Below, one piece after another: positions 18,770-29,089 of a stretch of 64,000 nucleotides of DNA. Every line of letters starts with the position of its first letter. The stretch's first letter is position 1. Position numbers and translations under genes: made by a program. The notes beneath the pieces were generated by a model. The model was not told the DNA's origin. It saw nothing but the letters and a program-made list of their open reading frames with translations, and did not search any database. Source of the stretch: JBGTSJ01 sp041940305 (GTDB lineage: Bacteria > Planctomycetota > Planctomycetia > Planctomycetales > Planctomycetaceae); NCBI GenBank assembly GCA_041940305.1, contig JBGTSJ010000021.1, positions 34,586 to 98,585 on the forward strand, read 5' to 3'.

Positions 18770-21231
18770 TGATCGCCGCACTGCAACTGGATCCTCCCGT
18801 CCCGCTCGGGGGAGCGGCGGCGCTGGCGGCGGTGCTGTTCGCCGGCTGGCTGCTGCTGCGCGTCGTCGTCGGTCGGCCGGATGCGCTCGCCCGTCGCTGG
18901 GGGCTCGCGGTGCTGCGAGCCGCCACGCTGCTCGTGCTCGCCGTGATTCTCGCCGGCCCGGTCCACGTGGACGAGTCCCCCGGCGAGGTCCAGCGTCCCG
19001 ACGTGTTCTATCTGCTGGACAGCTCCCAGAGCATGACGATCGGCCGCAGCAGCACGCGCTGGGACGAAGCGGTCTCCGCCGTCAACGCCGCGCACGATGG
19101 TCTCGACGGCGTCGGGGCCTGGTCGAGCGTGTCGCTGTTCCGGTTCGGGCACCGGCTCGCCGCAGTCAGCGGCAAGTCCACCGCGGCGGACCGACCGCAG
19201 GATGCCGGCGCCGATGAATCCGGATTATCCAGCATGCCCGCCGATACCGACACGCGGCTGGCGGAAGCGCTTCGCCAGTTGACCAGCCGGTTCGGTCGGA
19301 CTCCGCCGTCGGGAGTCGTCCTGTTCTCGGACGGCCGCGTGCGGGACATTCCGGCCGTCGAGGAACTGGCGCGGCACTTCGGTAGCAAGAAGGTGCCGAT
19401 TCACGTCTACCCGGTGGGAGATCTGGCCAGCGGCGGAGACGTGGCGCTGCTGTCGGCCGTCGTACCCCAGCAGGTGCGAAAGTACTCCAGCGTCGACGTC
19501 CAGATTTTCCTGCGCAGCTTCGGTTTTGAGGGAGAGCGGACGCAGGTGGCGCTGCTGGCCGCAAACCCCGCGGGCGGACCCCCTGTCGAACTCGCGAGCG
19601 AATCGATCACACTCCGCGGAGGCGTGCAGCCGGTCCTGCTCTCGTATCGTTCCGACACGCGGCCCCAGTCGCTCACGATCAGCATCCCGCCTCAGTCGGA
19701 CGAGATCTCGACTCGCAACAACGAACTGTCGTCCGAAGTGGACATCGACCGCACTAAGATCCGCGTGTTGTACGTCGAGGGGAGCGACGAGCCGGTGCGG
19801 GCCACTCTCCGCGGCAACGAGTACGAGTGGGAGGGGCCGCATGTCCCCATCCAGGACGCCCTTACCGAGGACGAAGACGTCGAATGCGTGACGCTGATGC
19901 AGCTCCGCGCTTCCGGCCAGCTGACTCGCCTGCAGCAGAACCTCAATTCAGCGACGGTTCGCGGCTTCCCCGAGACACAGGCCGAACTGGCCGCCTTCGA
20001 CGCGATCATACTCAGCAACGTTTCCAGCGACGCGCTCACCGACGAACAGATTGGCTGGCTCGTCAACTGGGTGGACGGCCGTGGCGGGGGACTCGCGATG
20101 TTCGGCGGCCCGAACAGCTTCCGCGAAGGACGCTGGGACGAGACGGCACTGGTCGACCTGCTGCCGGTCCAGTTCGACGCGGCGAACTGGCAGCCAGGCC
20201 AGAACGTCACGCTCGCGCCCGATCGCACAGTCACTGCACACGCCCTCTGGAACATCGTCACTAACAAGTCCCAGAACGGCGAGATCGTCCGCAGCGCGCC
20301 GGGCTTCACGGGCCTGCATCGCGGTCTGATTCCCAAGCCCCTCTGCGACGTCCTCGCCGCCGCTCCGGTTGGCGAGGGTGAGCCTGCGCCGGTGATCGTC
20401 ACCGGGCGTTATGGCCGCGGACGCACCCTCGCGATGGCGGTGGCAGCCACGTCTCCGTGGGCGAACGACTTTCTCAACGACTGGGGGGCCGCCGGCAACC
20501 GCTACCCCGCGAAGTTCTGGCGGAACCTCGTCTACTGGCTCACCGAGAGTTCGGCCATCGGCCGGCGGCGGCTGGTCGCCACAGCCGACAAGCAGTTCTA
20601 CAAACCGGGCGAGACGATCGGCCTGTCGGCAGTGGCGTTTGACGAAACCGCCCGCCGCACGACTTCCTACGACATCTGGGCCATGGTCGAGCCGCGGACG
20701 CTCGACTTCGATCTGGAGTCCATCTACTCGTCGCTCCGCTGGCCCTCGGACCTGACGCGCGAGAGTGGCGAAGAAGGCCCGTTCATTGCATGGGGCGAGG
20801 AATTCCAGCTCCCCCGGAACTCGGAGACGGGCGAATACGGTCTGCCGCTCGAACTCGCCGAACAGTTGCGCTCGGGCTCCGGGGACCAGGGAGTCCGTAT
20901 CGAACTGACGGCGTACGAGAACACCGGCGGCTCCTATCGCGGCACGCAGGTCGACAGCACCACGCTCGATATCCAGGTCATCGACGACCCGTTCGAACAG
21001 CAGAATCCGTTTCCCAACCACGACCTCCTGTCGCGCGTCGCGAGTCTGTCCGGGGGCCGCGTGCTGTCGAGCCCGGCGGAACTCGTGCAGATGGTCGATG
21101 AGTTGCCGATTGACCGCGGCGACCCCATCGTCCGCCGCACACCTCTCTGGGACGAGTGGTGGCTGATCACACTGATCATTGGCCTGCTGACGGCCGAGTG
21201 GATCTGGCGCCGTGCCGTCGGACTGGCCTGA
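18769..21231 (+). CDS. VWA / glutamine-amidotransferase-like membrane protein
   Basis: 820 aa from ATG 18769 (TGATG overlap with the upstream gene; a TTG one codon earlier is possible). Two membrane helices occupy the first 70 residues. A VWA domain begins with MIDAS-like DSSQSM near residue 83. A class I GATase-like fold follows (FDAIILSNVSSDALTDEQIG, then GGGLAMFGGPNSF), without an obvious catalytic Cys at the nucleophile elbow, so it is probably structural. The C-terminus has one helix (WWLITLIIGLLTAEWIW). Such proteins close planctomycete MoxR/DUF58/BatA operons. A cell-envelope assembly or stress role is inferred from context only. Confidence 0.87.
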   Translation: MIAALQLDPPVPLGGAAALAAVLFAGWLLLRVVVGRPDALARRWGLAVLRAATLLVLAVILAGPVHVDESPGEVQRPDVFYLLDSSQSMTIGRSSTRWDEAVSAVNAAHDGLDGVGAWSSVSLFRFGHRLAAVSGKSTAADRPQDAGADESGLSSMPADTDTRLAEALRQLTSRFGRTPPSGVVLFSDGRVRDIPAVEELARHFGSKKVPIHVYPVGDLASGGDVALLSAVVPQQVRKYSSVDVQIFLRSFGFEGERTQVALLAANPAGGPPVELASESITLRGGVQPVLLSYRSDTRPQSLTISIPPQSDEISTRNNELSSEVDIDRTKIRVLYVEGSDEPVRATLRGNEYEWEGPHVPIQDALTEDEDVECVTLMQLRASGQLTRLQQNLNSATVRGFPETQAELAAFDAIILSNVSSDALTDEQIGWLVNWVDGRGGGLAMFGGPNSFREGRWDETALVDLLPVQFDAANWQPGQNVTLAPDRTVTAHALWNIVTNKSQNGEIVRSAPGFTGLHRGLIPKPLCDVLAAAPVGEGEPAPVIVTGRYGRGRTLAMAVAATSPWANDFLNDWGAAGNRYPAKFWRNLVYWLTESSAIGRRRLVATADKQFYKPGETIGLSAVAFDETARRTTSYDIWAMVEPRTLDFDLESIYSSLRWPSDLTRESGEEGPFIAWGEEFQLPRNSETGEYGLPLELAEQLRSGSGDQGVRIELTAYENTGGSYRGTQVDSTTLDIQVIDDPFEQQNPFPNHDLLSRVASLSGGRVLSSPAELVQMVDELPIDRGDPIVRRTPLWDEWWLITLIIGLLTAEWIWRRAVGLA

Positions 21232-21302
21232 AAACACAAATGGAGCCGAAGTCGCCAGACTCCGGGACATCGCTCGTCAAACCAGCCCCTGATTCGGGCG
21301 AT

Positions 21303-22415
21303 CTACAGCGCCGCAATCACACGATACGCCACGGCGCCCAGCAGCGCGCCCAGCGGCAGCGTGGTGACCCAGGCGGCGAGGATCTTGCCGATCATCGCCC
21401 AGTGTGCTCCCCGCGTCGCCAGGCCGATCCCGAACAGCGACCCGCAACTGACGTGGGTTGTCGAGACCGGCATGCCGAGCCGGCTGGCGCCGATCACGAT
21501 CAGGCTCGTAAACAGGTTCGCCGTGAACCCCTGCCCGTGATTGAGCGGCGTAATCTTGCGGCTCATCGTCTCCGCGACGCGGCGGGCGCTGATCAGTCCT
21601 CCGGCCGCCATTATCACGCCGACCAGCGCCGTGCTGCCAAATCCGCCCAGGGCCGGCGCCAGCAGCAGCAGGGCCGCGATTTTGGGCGTGTCGTTCAGCC
21701 CTCGGGCGAAGCTCACCGCTCCCGCCGAGAGATAATGCATGCGATCCAGGAGTGCCGCGGCTTCGAGCCCCAGCATCCGCCCGGCGTAACGGCTGCGGCA
21801 CTCGGCGGTCGTCCCGTATTGCGCCGAGATCTGCTCCAGACGGACCGCCACCGCCGCGGCGTCTCCCATTGGTGATGCCTCGACGATTTCGGTCCCCACG
21901 CAGATGCAGGATTGCTCCGAGATTCCGAGCCGCCGCCGCGCCGCATGCAGCACGGGATAGCTCGCACCGGCCGCCAGCAGTGCCAGCAGCGGGCTCACCA
22001 GCAGCGGCAGGAAGAACGTGCTGCCGAGCTTGCCGGTGTCGATCGCAGACCCCGCCGCCCAACCCGCCCCCACCAGCGCGCCGACCAGGCCGTGCGTGGT
22101 TGAAATCGGCATGCCGATCCGCGTCGCCAGCAGCACGGTGAGTCCTGCCCCGAGGGCGACTGCGGCCCCGTAGTCGGCCCGCGCGACGAGCGTGTCGTCC
22201 ACCAACCCTTTGCCACTGAAGTTGCTGAGCAGCGTTCCTGCCAGGAACACCGCGGTGAGCGAGCCGAGCAGCGTCGCCCCCGTGCCCCAAAGCAGGGCGC
22301 GACGGTAGTCCGTCGTGCCGCTGCCGAACAACGTGGCAACCCCCTTAAAGTTGTCGTTCGCACCGTTGGCGTACGCGAGGCAGACGACCGCAATCAGAAT
22401 GACTGCCAGGGCCAT
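21303..22415 (-). CDS. PiT family inorganic phosphate transporter
   Basis: Cation-coupled inorganic phosphate permease of the PiT/PHO4 family in the cytoplasmic membrane. The duplicated family signature is visible: YANGANDNFKGVATLFGSG near residues 15-33, and FARGLNDTPKIAAL in the second half. About ten hydrophobic helices are seen, with the repeated P-[IV]-S-T-T-H motif (MPISTTHGLVGAL and MPVSTTHVSCGSL) that marks the two inverted halves. Length (370 aa) is at the short end for the family. No PhoU-like gene is adjacent. It is convergent with the VWA gene, 71 bp away. Confidence 0.93.
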   Translation of the reverse strand: MALAVILIAVVCLAYANGANDNFKGVATLFGSGTTDYRRALLWGTGATLLGSLTAVFLAGTLLSNFSGKGLVDDTLVARADYGAAVALGAGLTVLLATRIGMPISTTHGLVGALVGAGWAAGSAIDTGKLGSTFFLPLLVSPLLALLAAGASYPVLHAARRRLGISEQSCICVGTEIVEASPMGDAAAVAVRLEQISAQYGTTAECRSRYAGRMLGLEAAALLDRMHYLSAGAVSFARGLNDTPKIAALLLLAPALGGFGSTALVGVIMAAGGLISARRVAETMSRKITPLNHGQGFTANLFTSLIVIGASRLGMPVSTTHVSCGSLFGIGLATRGAHWAMIGKILAAWVTTLPLGALLGAVAYRVIAAL

Positions 22416-22462
22416 CGATCGACCTCATGCTAAGAACTCATGAAGGTCTCGATCTTACATTC

Positions 22463-22813
22463 TTACTTCAATCCGATCCACCCGCGGATCATTTTCCAGA
22501 CGCCGTCGTCCTCCTGGAAGGCGCGCTTGCGCGGGGACTTGCTGAGTTCGTTCATAATGCCGACGGCCTGCGTCTCGACGTCATGATTGTTCGTGCCGCA
22601 GGCGGCGCAGAACCGGATCCCGGGCTTGAGCACCTTGCCGCAGCAGCTGCAGACGGTCGCACCCTTCGGAAGAGGCTGCTTCTTCTTCGCCTGCTGTCCG
22701 GAGCCGCTTTTGGTCTTCGCCGGACGGCCGCAGACCGGACACTTCGGCGCATCCTCAACGCCGCCGCCGGAGGCATCGAACTGATAATTGCACGATGAGC
22801 AGAACGCCTGCAT
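22463..22813 (-). CDS. Small double zinc-ribbon protein
   Basis: 116 aa from the ATG complementary to 22811-22813, chosen over a start 24 codons upstream because AAAGGAG (22822-22828, minus strand) lies 8 nt before it. Four CxxC pairs form two zinc ribbons: C5-x-x-C8 with C25-x-x-C28, and C55-x-x-C58 with C69-x-x-C72. A Lys/Gln-rich linker separates them. The C-terminus is amphipathic (VWKMIRGWIGLK). Comparable small zinc-ribbon proteins are common in planctomycetes with no known role. It lies between the PiT transporter and a Gfo/Idh gene on the same strand. Confidence 0.8.
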   Translation of the reverse strand: MQAFCSSCNYQFDASGGGVEDAPKCPVCGRPAKTKSGSGQQAKKKQPLPKGATVCSCCGKVLKPGIRFCAACGTNNHDVETQAVGIMNELSKSPRKRAFQEDDGVWKMIRGWIGLK

Positions 22814-22913
22814 CGGACGCGCTCCTTTCTGGTCAGGTGAAACCCTCCCGGTGAACCGCATCGTCGTTCGGTCAGTCCATTGCAAGCCGCCTGCAACGGC
22901 GACTCCGCTGCCC

Positions 22914-24056
<1,143 letters not shown>

Positions 24057-24280
24057 GAGCTGACTCTCAATTCAGTGGCGTATCGCCGAGTATGGATCAC
24101 GGAACGACGTGACGTCTGAGGCCGCATCGGCCGAGTCACTTCGATAGGGGTCGTAAGCAGGATTTACAAGATACTCCCGCATTCCCGGTTCCGCCACCGC
24201 GCGGCCCCCGAACGACGCTTGCCCGTCGGTGATTGCGAAAGCCGGGGTGCAACAAGGGACCAGGCGGCCGCTTGGAGCGC

Positions 24281-24493
24281 TCAATAGTGCGGCGGACGCT
24301 CCTGCCCGGGATCGCGAATCTCAGGCTCGGCGTCGAGGGCTGCCTGCATGCGGCCGAGTTGCTGCTTGAGCGTTTCGAGTTCCGCTTGTTGTTCGATGAT
24401 GGCTCTGCTCAACTGTTCAAAGTCGTGTTGCATGTGCATCAGCAGCGATTCGATCTGCACGAGTCGCTCGTCGACGCTGGAACCAGGCTGCAT
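24281..24493 (-). CDS. slyX: SlyX family protein
   Basis: 70 aa, one short coiled coil (VQIESLLMHMQHDFEQLSRA, then IIEQQAELETLKQQL) ending in R-P-P-H-Y. The terminal P-P-H-Y is the diagnostic end of SlyX proteins, and the length fits (about 70 aa). A strong ribosome site AAAAGGAG (24499-24506, minus strand) lies 5 nt before the ATG. The function of SlyX is not established. Its start is only 31 bp from the divergent esterase start, so its promoter must lie inside the esterase reading frame. Confidence 0.85.
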   Translation of the reverse strand: MQPGSSVDERLVQIESLLMHMQHDFEQLSRAIIEQQAELETLKQQLGRMQAALDAEPEIRDPGQERPPHY

Positions 24494-24524
24494 GGTGACT
24501 CCTTTTCAATCACGGGGGAATTGT

Positions 24525-26069
24525 ATGGCTCCTTCGATGCATCGCCTATTCGCCGCGCGTCGGTCGACGGCCGGAGTCTGCCTGTTGACGGCGATCTGTC
24601 TGCAGACGGCATGCTCCGGATTGACAGGCAGCGCCGGGGCCGGCGAATTCTCATTCCGGCTGACGCTTGATGAGTCCGTGCGTGATCGGCCCTTTTCGGG
24701 GCGCGTCTATGTCTTTCTCAGCAAGGGGTCAGCGGAGCCGCGGCAGGGACCCGCGTGGTTCAACACGGAGCCGTTTCTCTCGCTGGACGTCGAGAACTGG
24801 GCCCCCGGAGAGGACCGCGAACTGTCCAGCGACAATCCGCGCGTGCTGACCTATCCGCGCGACTTTGGGCCTGTCTCGTTGTCCGGCTACAGGGCGCAGG
24901 CGGTGGCTCGGTTCAATCCATGGGAGCGCGTCGTCGGCACGGGTGAGGGGAACGGTTACAGCAGCATTGTGACATTGAACGGAGCGAGCGCCTCGGCCGA
25001 TCTCCGAATCAACCAGGTCGCTCCAGAGCAGCCCTTTGACGAGACGAAGTGGACCAAGCTCTTCACCGTCCGCTCGGAACGATTGAGCCGCTTCTATGGC
25101 CGGGACACGTTCCTGCGGGCGAGCGTGCTGCTGCCGGCCAGCTACTACGATGAGCCGGACCGCCGTTATCCGTCGGTGTTCATCATTCCGGGGTTCGGCG
25201 GCACTCATCGCGACGGGTTGCGAGACCGGCCGGTGGAGGAGCACAACCGCGAGGGAGTCGAGTTCCTGCGGGTCTTTCTCGATGCGACCTGTCCCCTCGG
25301 GCATCACGTCTTTGCCGACTCCGCCAACAACGGTCCCGTGGGGCATGCACTCGTCGAGGAACTCATTCCGGCATTCGAGCAGGAGTACCGCAGTGTCGCC
25401 GAGCCGCGGGCGCGATTTCTCACGGGTCACTCGTCGGGAGGCTGGAGTTCGCTGTGGCTGCAGATTACATATCCCGACTACTTTGGCGGAACCTGGAGCA
25501 CGTCGCCCGACTCCGTCGACTTTCGGGACTTCCAGCGGGTGAACGTCTATCGTGCTGGTGAGAATCTGTATGTGGACCCGGACGGCCAGCGTCGGCCGAT
25601 CGCCCGTGCGCAGGGTCGCGTTGTGGTGTGGCTGGATGATTTCGCCTGGATGGAGCATGTACTCGGACATGGCGGTCAGCTGCATAGCTTCGAGGCCGTC
25701 TTCAGTCCGCAAGGCGAGGACGGTCGCCCGCGATTGATTTGGGATCGTGAAACGGGCGAGATCGATCCGGAAGTCGCCCGCACGTGGGAGCAGTACGACA
25801 TTCGCCTCATCCTTGAGCGGAACTGGTCGGAGGTCGGGCCTCGGCTGGCCGGAAAACTGCATATCCACATGGGAGACCAGGACACGTTTTACCTGGAGGG
25901 TGCGACGGTACTGCTGAAGGCGACGCTCGAACAGCTCGGCAGCGACGCCGTCGTCGAAATCCACCGCGGTCGCGACCACGGGACCATCCTCACGGAACAG
26001 CTGCGGGAGCGAATGCGACGCGAGATGACCGACGCATTCCTCGCTTCTTGCTCCAGGGAGCAAGAGTGA
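24525..26069 (+). CDS. Secreted alpha/beta-hydrolase esterase (enterochelin-esterase-like)
   Basis: 514 aa from ATG 24525, preceded by GGGGGAA. The N-terminus is a signal peptide (VCLLTAICLQTACSG); the Cys near residue 30 hints at a lipoprotein, but the lipobox is imperfect. An N-terminal beta domain (about 40-190) precedes an Esterase_D-type hydrolase domain: YPSVFIIPGFGG, then the nucleophile elbow GHSSGG with Ser at about 303. A DH pair near the end (HRGRDHGTIL) probably supplies the catalytic His. Enterochelin/feruloyl-type esterases share this layout. The substrate is unknown and no siderophore genes are nearby. Confidence 0.82.
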   Translation: MAPSMHRLFAARRSTAGVCLLTAICLQTACSGLTGSAGAGEFSFRLTLDESVRDRPFSGRVYVFLSKGSAEPRQGPAWFNTEPFLSLDVENWAPGEDRELSSDNPRVLTYPRDFGPVSLSGYRAQAVARFNPWERVVGTGEGNGYSSIVTLNGASASADLRINQVAPEQPFDETKWTKLFTVRSERLSRFYGRDTFLRASVLLPASYYDEPDRRYPSVFIIPGFGGTHRDGLRDRPVEEHNREGVEFLRVFLDATCPLGHHVFADSANNGPVGHALVEELIPAFEQEYRSVAEPRARFLTGHSSGGWSSLWLQITYPDYFGGTWSTSPDSVDFRDFQRVNVYRAGENLYVDPDGQRRPIARAQGRVVVWLDDFAWMEHVLGHGGQLHSFEAVFSPQGEDGRPRLIWDRETGEIDPEVARTWEQYDIRLILERNWSEVGPRLAGKLHIHMGDQDTFYLEGATVLLKATLEQLGSDAVVEIHRGRDHGTILTEQLRERMRREMTDAFLASCSREQE

Positions 26070-26172
26070 CGGATCGCTGCGTGAGGCCTGCTCTCCGCAT
26101 GCATTTGCATTGACGGCGCTCCGCTGCTAAATCCGGGGCCGACAAGCGAGACATCGAACGAGGAACCAGCGG

Positions 26173-27414
26173 ATGGTCACGATTCGGCCTGTGACGCGCG
26201 CCCTGGCGCCGGTGGATTCGGCGGCGGCCCAGCGCGTCAGCGCCCCTAACTACGATGAATTTCAGAGCGACCGCGAGGTCTGGGACCTGCTGCACGAGCG
26301 GCCCGATTGCGTCCTGCGGATCACGATGGCGCACTGCCATGTCCCGTCGCCCGGGGAGATCCTCCCCGATGGCGGCCCGGAGGCGCTGGCGCATGCTGTC
26401 GAGGAGATGCGCATTCTCATTGACAGTCCGCTGGCTCACGAGGTCCGCAACGCCCTGTGGGTGTACGAGATCGTGTCGCCGAAACGACCCCAGCTGCGCC
26501 AGATGGGACTGGGAGGATTCGGACAGACATCCGAGATTCGCACCGACGCCACGCCAAACGGGTCGATCATCCGCAACGAAGGGATCCGCCAGGAGAAGGC
26601 GGACGGGCGCGCAAAGTTGATCACGGCCACGAATGCATACATCGGCACGGTGAATCTGGCAGTCGATGATGCGCAGGGAGAACTGGTTCGCGCACTGGAA
26701 GAGGCCGCCGATGCACGTTCGGCCGACTTCATCGCAGTGGATGAAGCCGGCAATCGCCACAGCGTGTGGCTCGTAACCGACGGCAACGCGATCGCGCGGT
26801 TCACTCGGCTGCTTGAAGTCGAACCGGCTGCTTACGTCGCCGACGGAAACCACCGCAGCGCCGCGGCGGCAATGCTGGGGAAGGAACACTTCCTGGCGGT
26901 GTTTTTTCCCACCAGCCGGCTGCACCTGGAGCCCTATAACCGGTTGCTGCCCGCGAACGGCCGCTTGATCGATGACGTTCTCTCGCAGGCGACGGAACAC
27001 TTCGAGGTCGAAAAGCTCGGCGCGGCGGATCGTTTCCGGCCTGACGCGATCCACGAACTTGGACTGTACGCGGGCGGCGTGTGGTACCGGCTCCGCGCCA
27101 GATCATCGGCCTTTGATGCGTCCGACGCGGCTCAGTCGATCGATGCCGACATCGTGCAGCGGCACATCATCGATGGGATCCTCGGCTTCACCGACGCCCG
27201 CGACAAGCGGATCAACTACGTCGGGGGCAACAAAGATTCCACGTACCTGAAATCTCGCGTGGATGCCGGCGAATACGACCTCGCCCTGTCGCTGGCGCCG
27301 GTGACGATGGACCAGTTTGTCGCCGTCTGCCATCAGGGGAAGTTCATGCCCCCCAAGTCCACCTGGTTCGACCCGAAGATCCGCAGCGGCCTGGTGATGG
27401 CCCTGCTCGATTGA
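26173..27414 (+). CDS. DUF1015 family protein
   Basis: 413 aa cytoplasmic protein of the DUF1015 family. Motifs seen are APNYDEF near the N-terminus, the central ADGNHRSAAAAMLG (the family A-D-G-[HN]-H-R signature, near residue 222), FLAVFFPTSRLHLEPYNRLL, and the C-terminal FMPPKSTWFDPKIRSGLVM. The length is typical. The function of the family is unsettled. A rhodanese gene starts 8 bp after the stop codon, so the two are probably co-transcribed. Confidence 0.92.
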   Translation: MVTIRPVTRALAPVDSAAAQRVSAPNYDEFQSDREVWDLLHERPDCVLRITMAHCHVPSPGEILPDGGPEALAHAVEEMRILIDSPLAHEVRNALWVYEIVSPKRPQLRQMGLGGFGQTSEIRTDATPNGSIIRNEGIRQEKADGRAKLITATNAYIGTVNLAVDDAQGELVRALEEAADARSADFIAVDEAGNRHSVWLVTDGNAIARFTRLLEVEPAAYVADGNHRSAAAAMLGKEHFLAVFFPTSRLHLEPYNRLLPANGRLIDDVLSQATEHFEVEKLGAADRFRPDAIHELGLYAGGVWYRLRARSSAFDASDAAQSIDADIVQRHIIDGILGFTDARDKRINYVGGNKDSTYLKSRVDAGEYDLALSLAPVTMDQFVAVCHQGKFMPPKSTWFDPKIRSGLVMALLD

Positions 27415-27422
27415 ATCCAGTC

Positions 27423-27770
27423 ATGCCTGAATCCTCCCCCTCATTGCCGATCGAGATATCCTGCGCCGACGTCAAAGCGCTGCAGGATGCCGGCGCGCCG
27501 TTCCTCCTCTACGACTGCCGCGAGGCGGAAGAACACGCGCACTCCCGCATCGCGGAGAGCCTGTTGATTCCTATGAGCGAACTCCGGGAGCGCGTGGCGG
27601 AACTGACCCCGCATCGTGGGTCGCGCGTGGTGGTCCACTGTCATCACGGCGGGCGCAGCCTGCGCGTCGCCGCCTTCCTCCGCCAGCAGGGCTTCGACCA
27701 GGCCCAGAGCATGGCCGGAGGGATCGAAGAGTGGTCGCTGACCATCGATCCTTCCGTGCCGCGGTACTGA
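27423..27770 (+). CDS. Single-domain rhodanese-like sulfurtransferase
   Basis: 115 aa single rhodanese domain. The active-site loop CHHGGRS carries the catalytic Cys at about residue 75. Flanking elements are LLYDCREAEEHAHSRI (usually D-V-R-E, here D-C-R-E) and GFDQAQSMAGGIEEW, which is the standard C-terminal strand and helix. Rhodaneses of this size transfer sulfane sulfur to thiol or cyanide acceptors. ATG 27423 is preferred over a TTG at 27411 that overlaps the DUF1015 stop. Confidence 0.92.
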   Translation: MPESSPSLPIEISCADVKALQDAGAPFLLYDCREAEEHAHSRIAESLLIPMSELRERVAELTPHRGSRVVVHCHHGGRSLRVAAFLRQQGFDQAQSMAGGIEEWSLTIDPSVPRY

Positions 27771-27795
27771 AATCGATACGATCCGGACGGCCAAT

Positions 27796-29007
27796 ATGCT
27801 CCGACCGATTCAACTCGCCCCAGTCTTGGCCGCGATTGCTGCCGTCCTCGCAGCGGCGGAAACTTCGCTCTCAGCGGAAATGCGGCTGCCGTTGGAAGTC
27901 CGTGAAACGGCCGGTATCCGTCGTCGCAATGACGTGGTTACGGCCCGGCTTCCCGCTGGCGCGGAGGTCGGGCGCAAGTCTCGGTTTCGACTGCTCCGCG
28001 AGGATGAAGTGATATCGGCGCAGTTTCGGCAGGTGGAGCGACCGGACGGGGCGACCGATCTGGTGGTCGATTTCGTCGACCATTTCGCGCCTTACGAGGC
28101 GCGCGAGTATGTCCTTGAGTCAGTCGATGCGGATCAAGAGGAGTCTGTTCAACCGGCCGGCGGATTGACGTTGACTGAATCGACGGAGGCGTATTCTGTC
28201 AGCAGTGGTGGAGTGGTCCGCTGGACGATCCGCAAGGATCTCGCCGGACTTCTCGACGTTGCATGGAGAGACGTGGATTACATCGGGGACTCAGCCGGTT
28301 TGTGGTTTGCTTCTGCCGCAGGCGGGCGCCAGCTGCTGGCCGAACGCCCCCCCAGCCGCACCGTTGTCGAGCGGCAGGGACCGATCGCCTGCTCATTGCG
28401 GTTTGAATTCGACGACTGGCCACGAGGCGCGAACAGCGCCCTGGTGCTGGAGTTCGTGCGCACCAAGAGCTGGGTCCATGCCGTTTGGTCGATTGACGGT
28501 ATGCCGCAGGACGTTGATTCGTTCGGCGCCGAACTTGAACTTCGGCTGGATGGTTCCGAAGCCCTCGTCGATTTCGGAGCGGGAGACTTCGTCTATGCGA
28601 CTGTCACGGACGAACAGGCGGCACAGTTGGCTGCCGGTCCGCGGCAGAAGGACCACGTCCCGTGGCAGGTTTTACACGGCCCGCGCGACCGGATGCATCC
28701 GATCGTGGTTGCGTCAAATCAGGTTCCAACATCCGAGGTGCATGGTTGGGCGCACGTTATGGACAGCCGTCGCTGTACGGCGCTTGCCATCGGCGACTTC
28801 GGGGAGGAAGGGGAGGACTCCATCACCGTGGACGGCAAAGGGACGCTCTCCTGGACGCGCCAGATCAAGACAGGTCAAACGACAGTCCGACCGACGCGCG
28901 ATCTGGAGTTCTGGCTCCATTTCGTGACGATGCCCGTGCACATCGGCGCCCGGACCAGTCCTCGTTCGATGCAGGAGCCGCTCGAGGTCCGCTGGCTGTC
29001 TGAATGA
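27796..29007 (+). CDS. Secreted protein, weakly YetA/rhamnogalacturonan-lyase-like
   Basis: 403 aa with a clear signal peptide (LAPVLAAIAAVLAAAETSLSA). The first 100 residues after it (LPLEVRETAGIRRRNDVVTA, then DGATDLVVDFVDHFAPYEAREYVLE) resemble the N-terminal beta domain of the YetA/PcRGLX exo-rhamnogalacturonan lyase family. The rest is beta-rich and ends without the large alpha/alpha-barrel, so it is about half the usual length. No catalytic residue can be identified. The assignment is tentative; the safe call is a hypothetical exported beta-rich protein. It follows the rhodanese gene by 25 bp. Confidence 0.6.
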   Translation: MLRPIQLAPVLAAIAAVLAAAETSLSAEMRLPLEVRETAGIRRRNDVVTARLPAGAEVGRKSRFRLLREDEVISAQFRQVERPDGATDLVVDFVDHFAPYEAREYVLESVDADQEESVQPAGGLTLTESTEAYSVSSGGVVRWTIRKDLAGLLDVAWRDVDYIGDSAGLWFASAAGGRQLLAERPPSRTVVERQGPIACSLRFEFDDWPRGANSALVLEFVRTKSWVHAVWSIDGMPQDVDSFGAELELRLDGSEALVDFGAGDFVYATVTDEQAAQLAAGPRQKDHVPWQVLHGPRDRMHPIVVASNQVPTSEVHGWAHVMDSRRCTALAIGDFGEEGEDSITVDGKGTLSWTRQIKTGQTTVRPTRDLEFWLHFVTMPVHIGARTSPRSMQEPLEVRWLSE

Positions 29008-29089
29008 GTCGACTGACGTTGAAACACGTGAGCCGGGGCGCCCTGGACTTCCCGGGGCGCGTACATTTCCCCAACGCTTGGAGCGTGTC

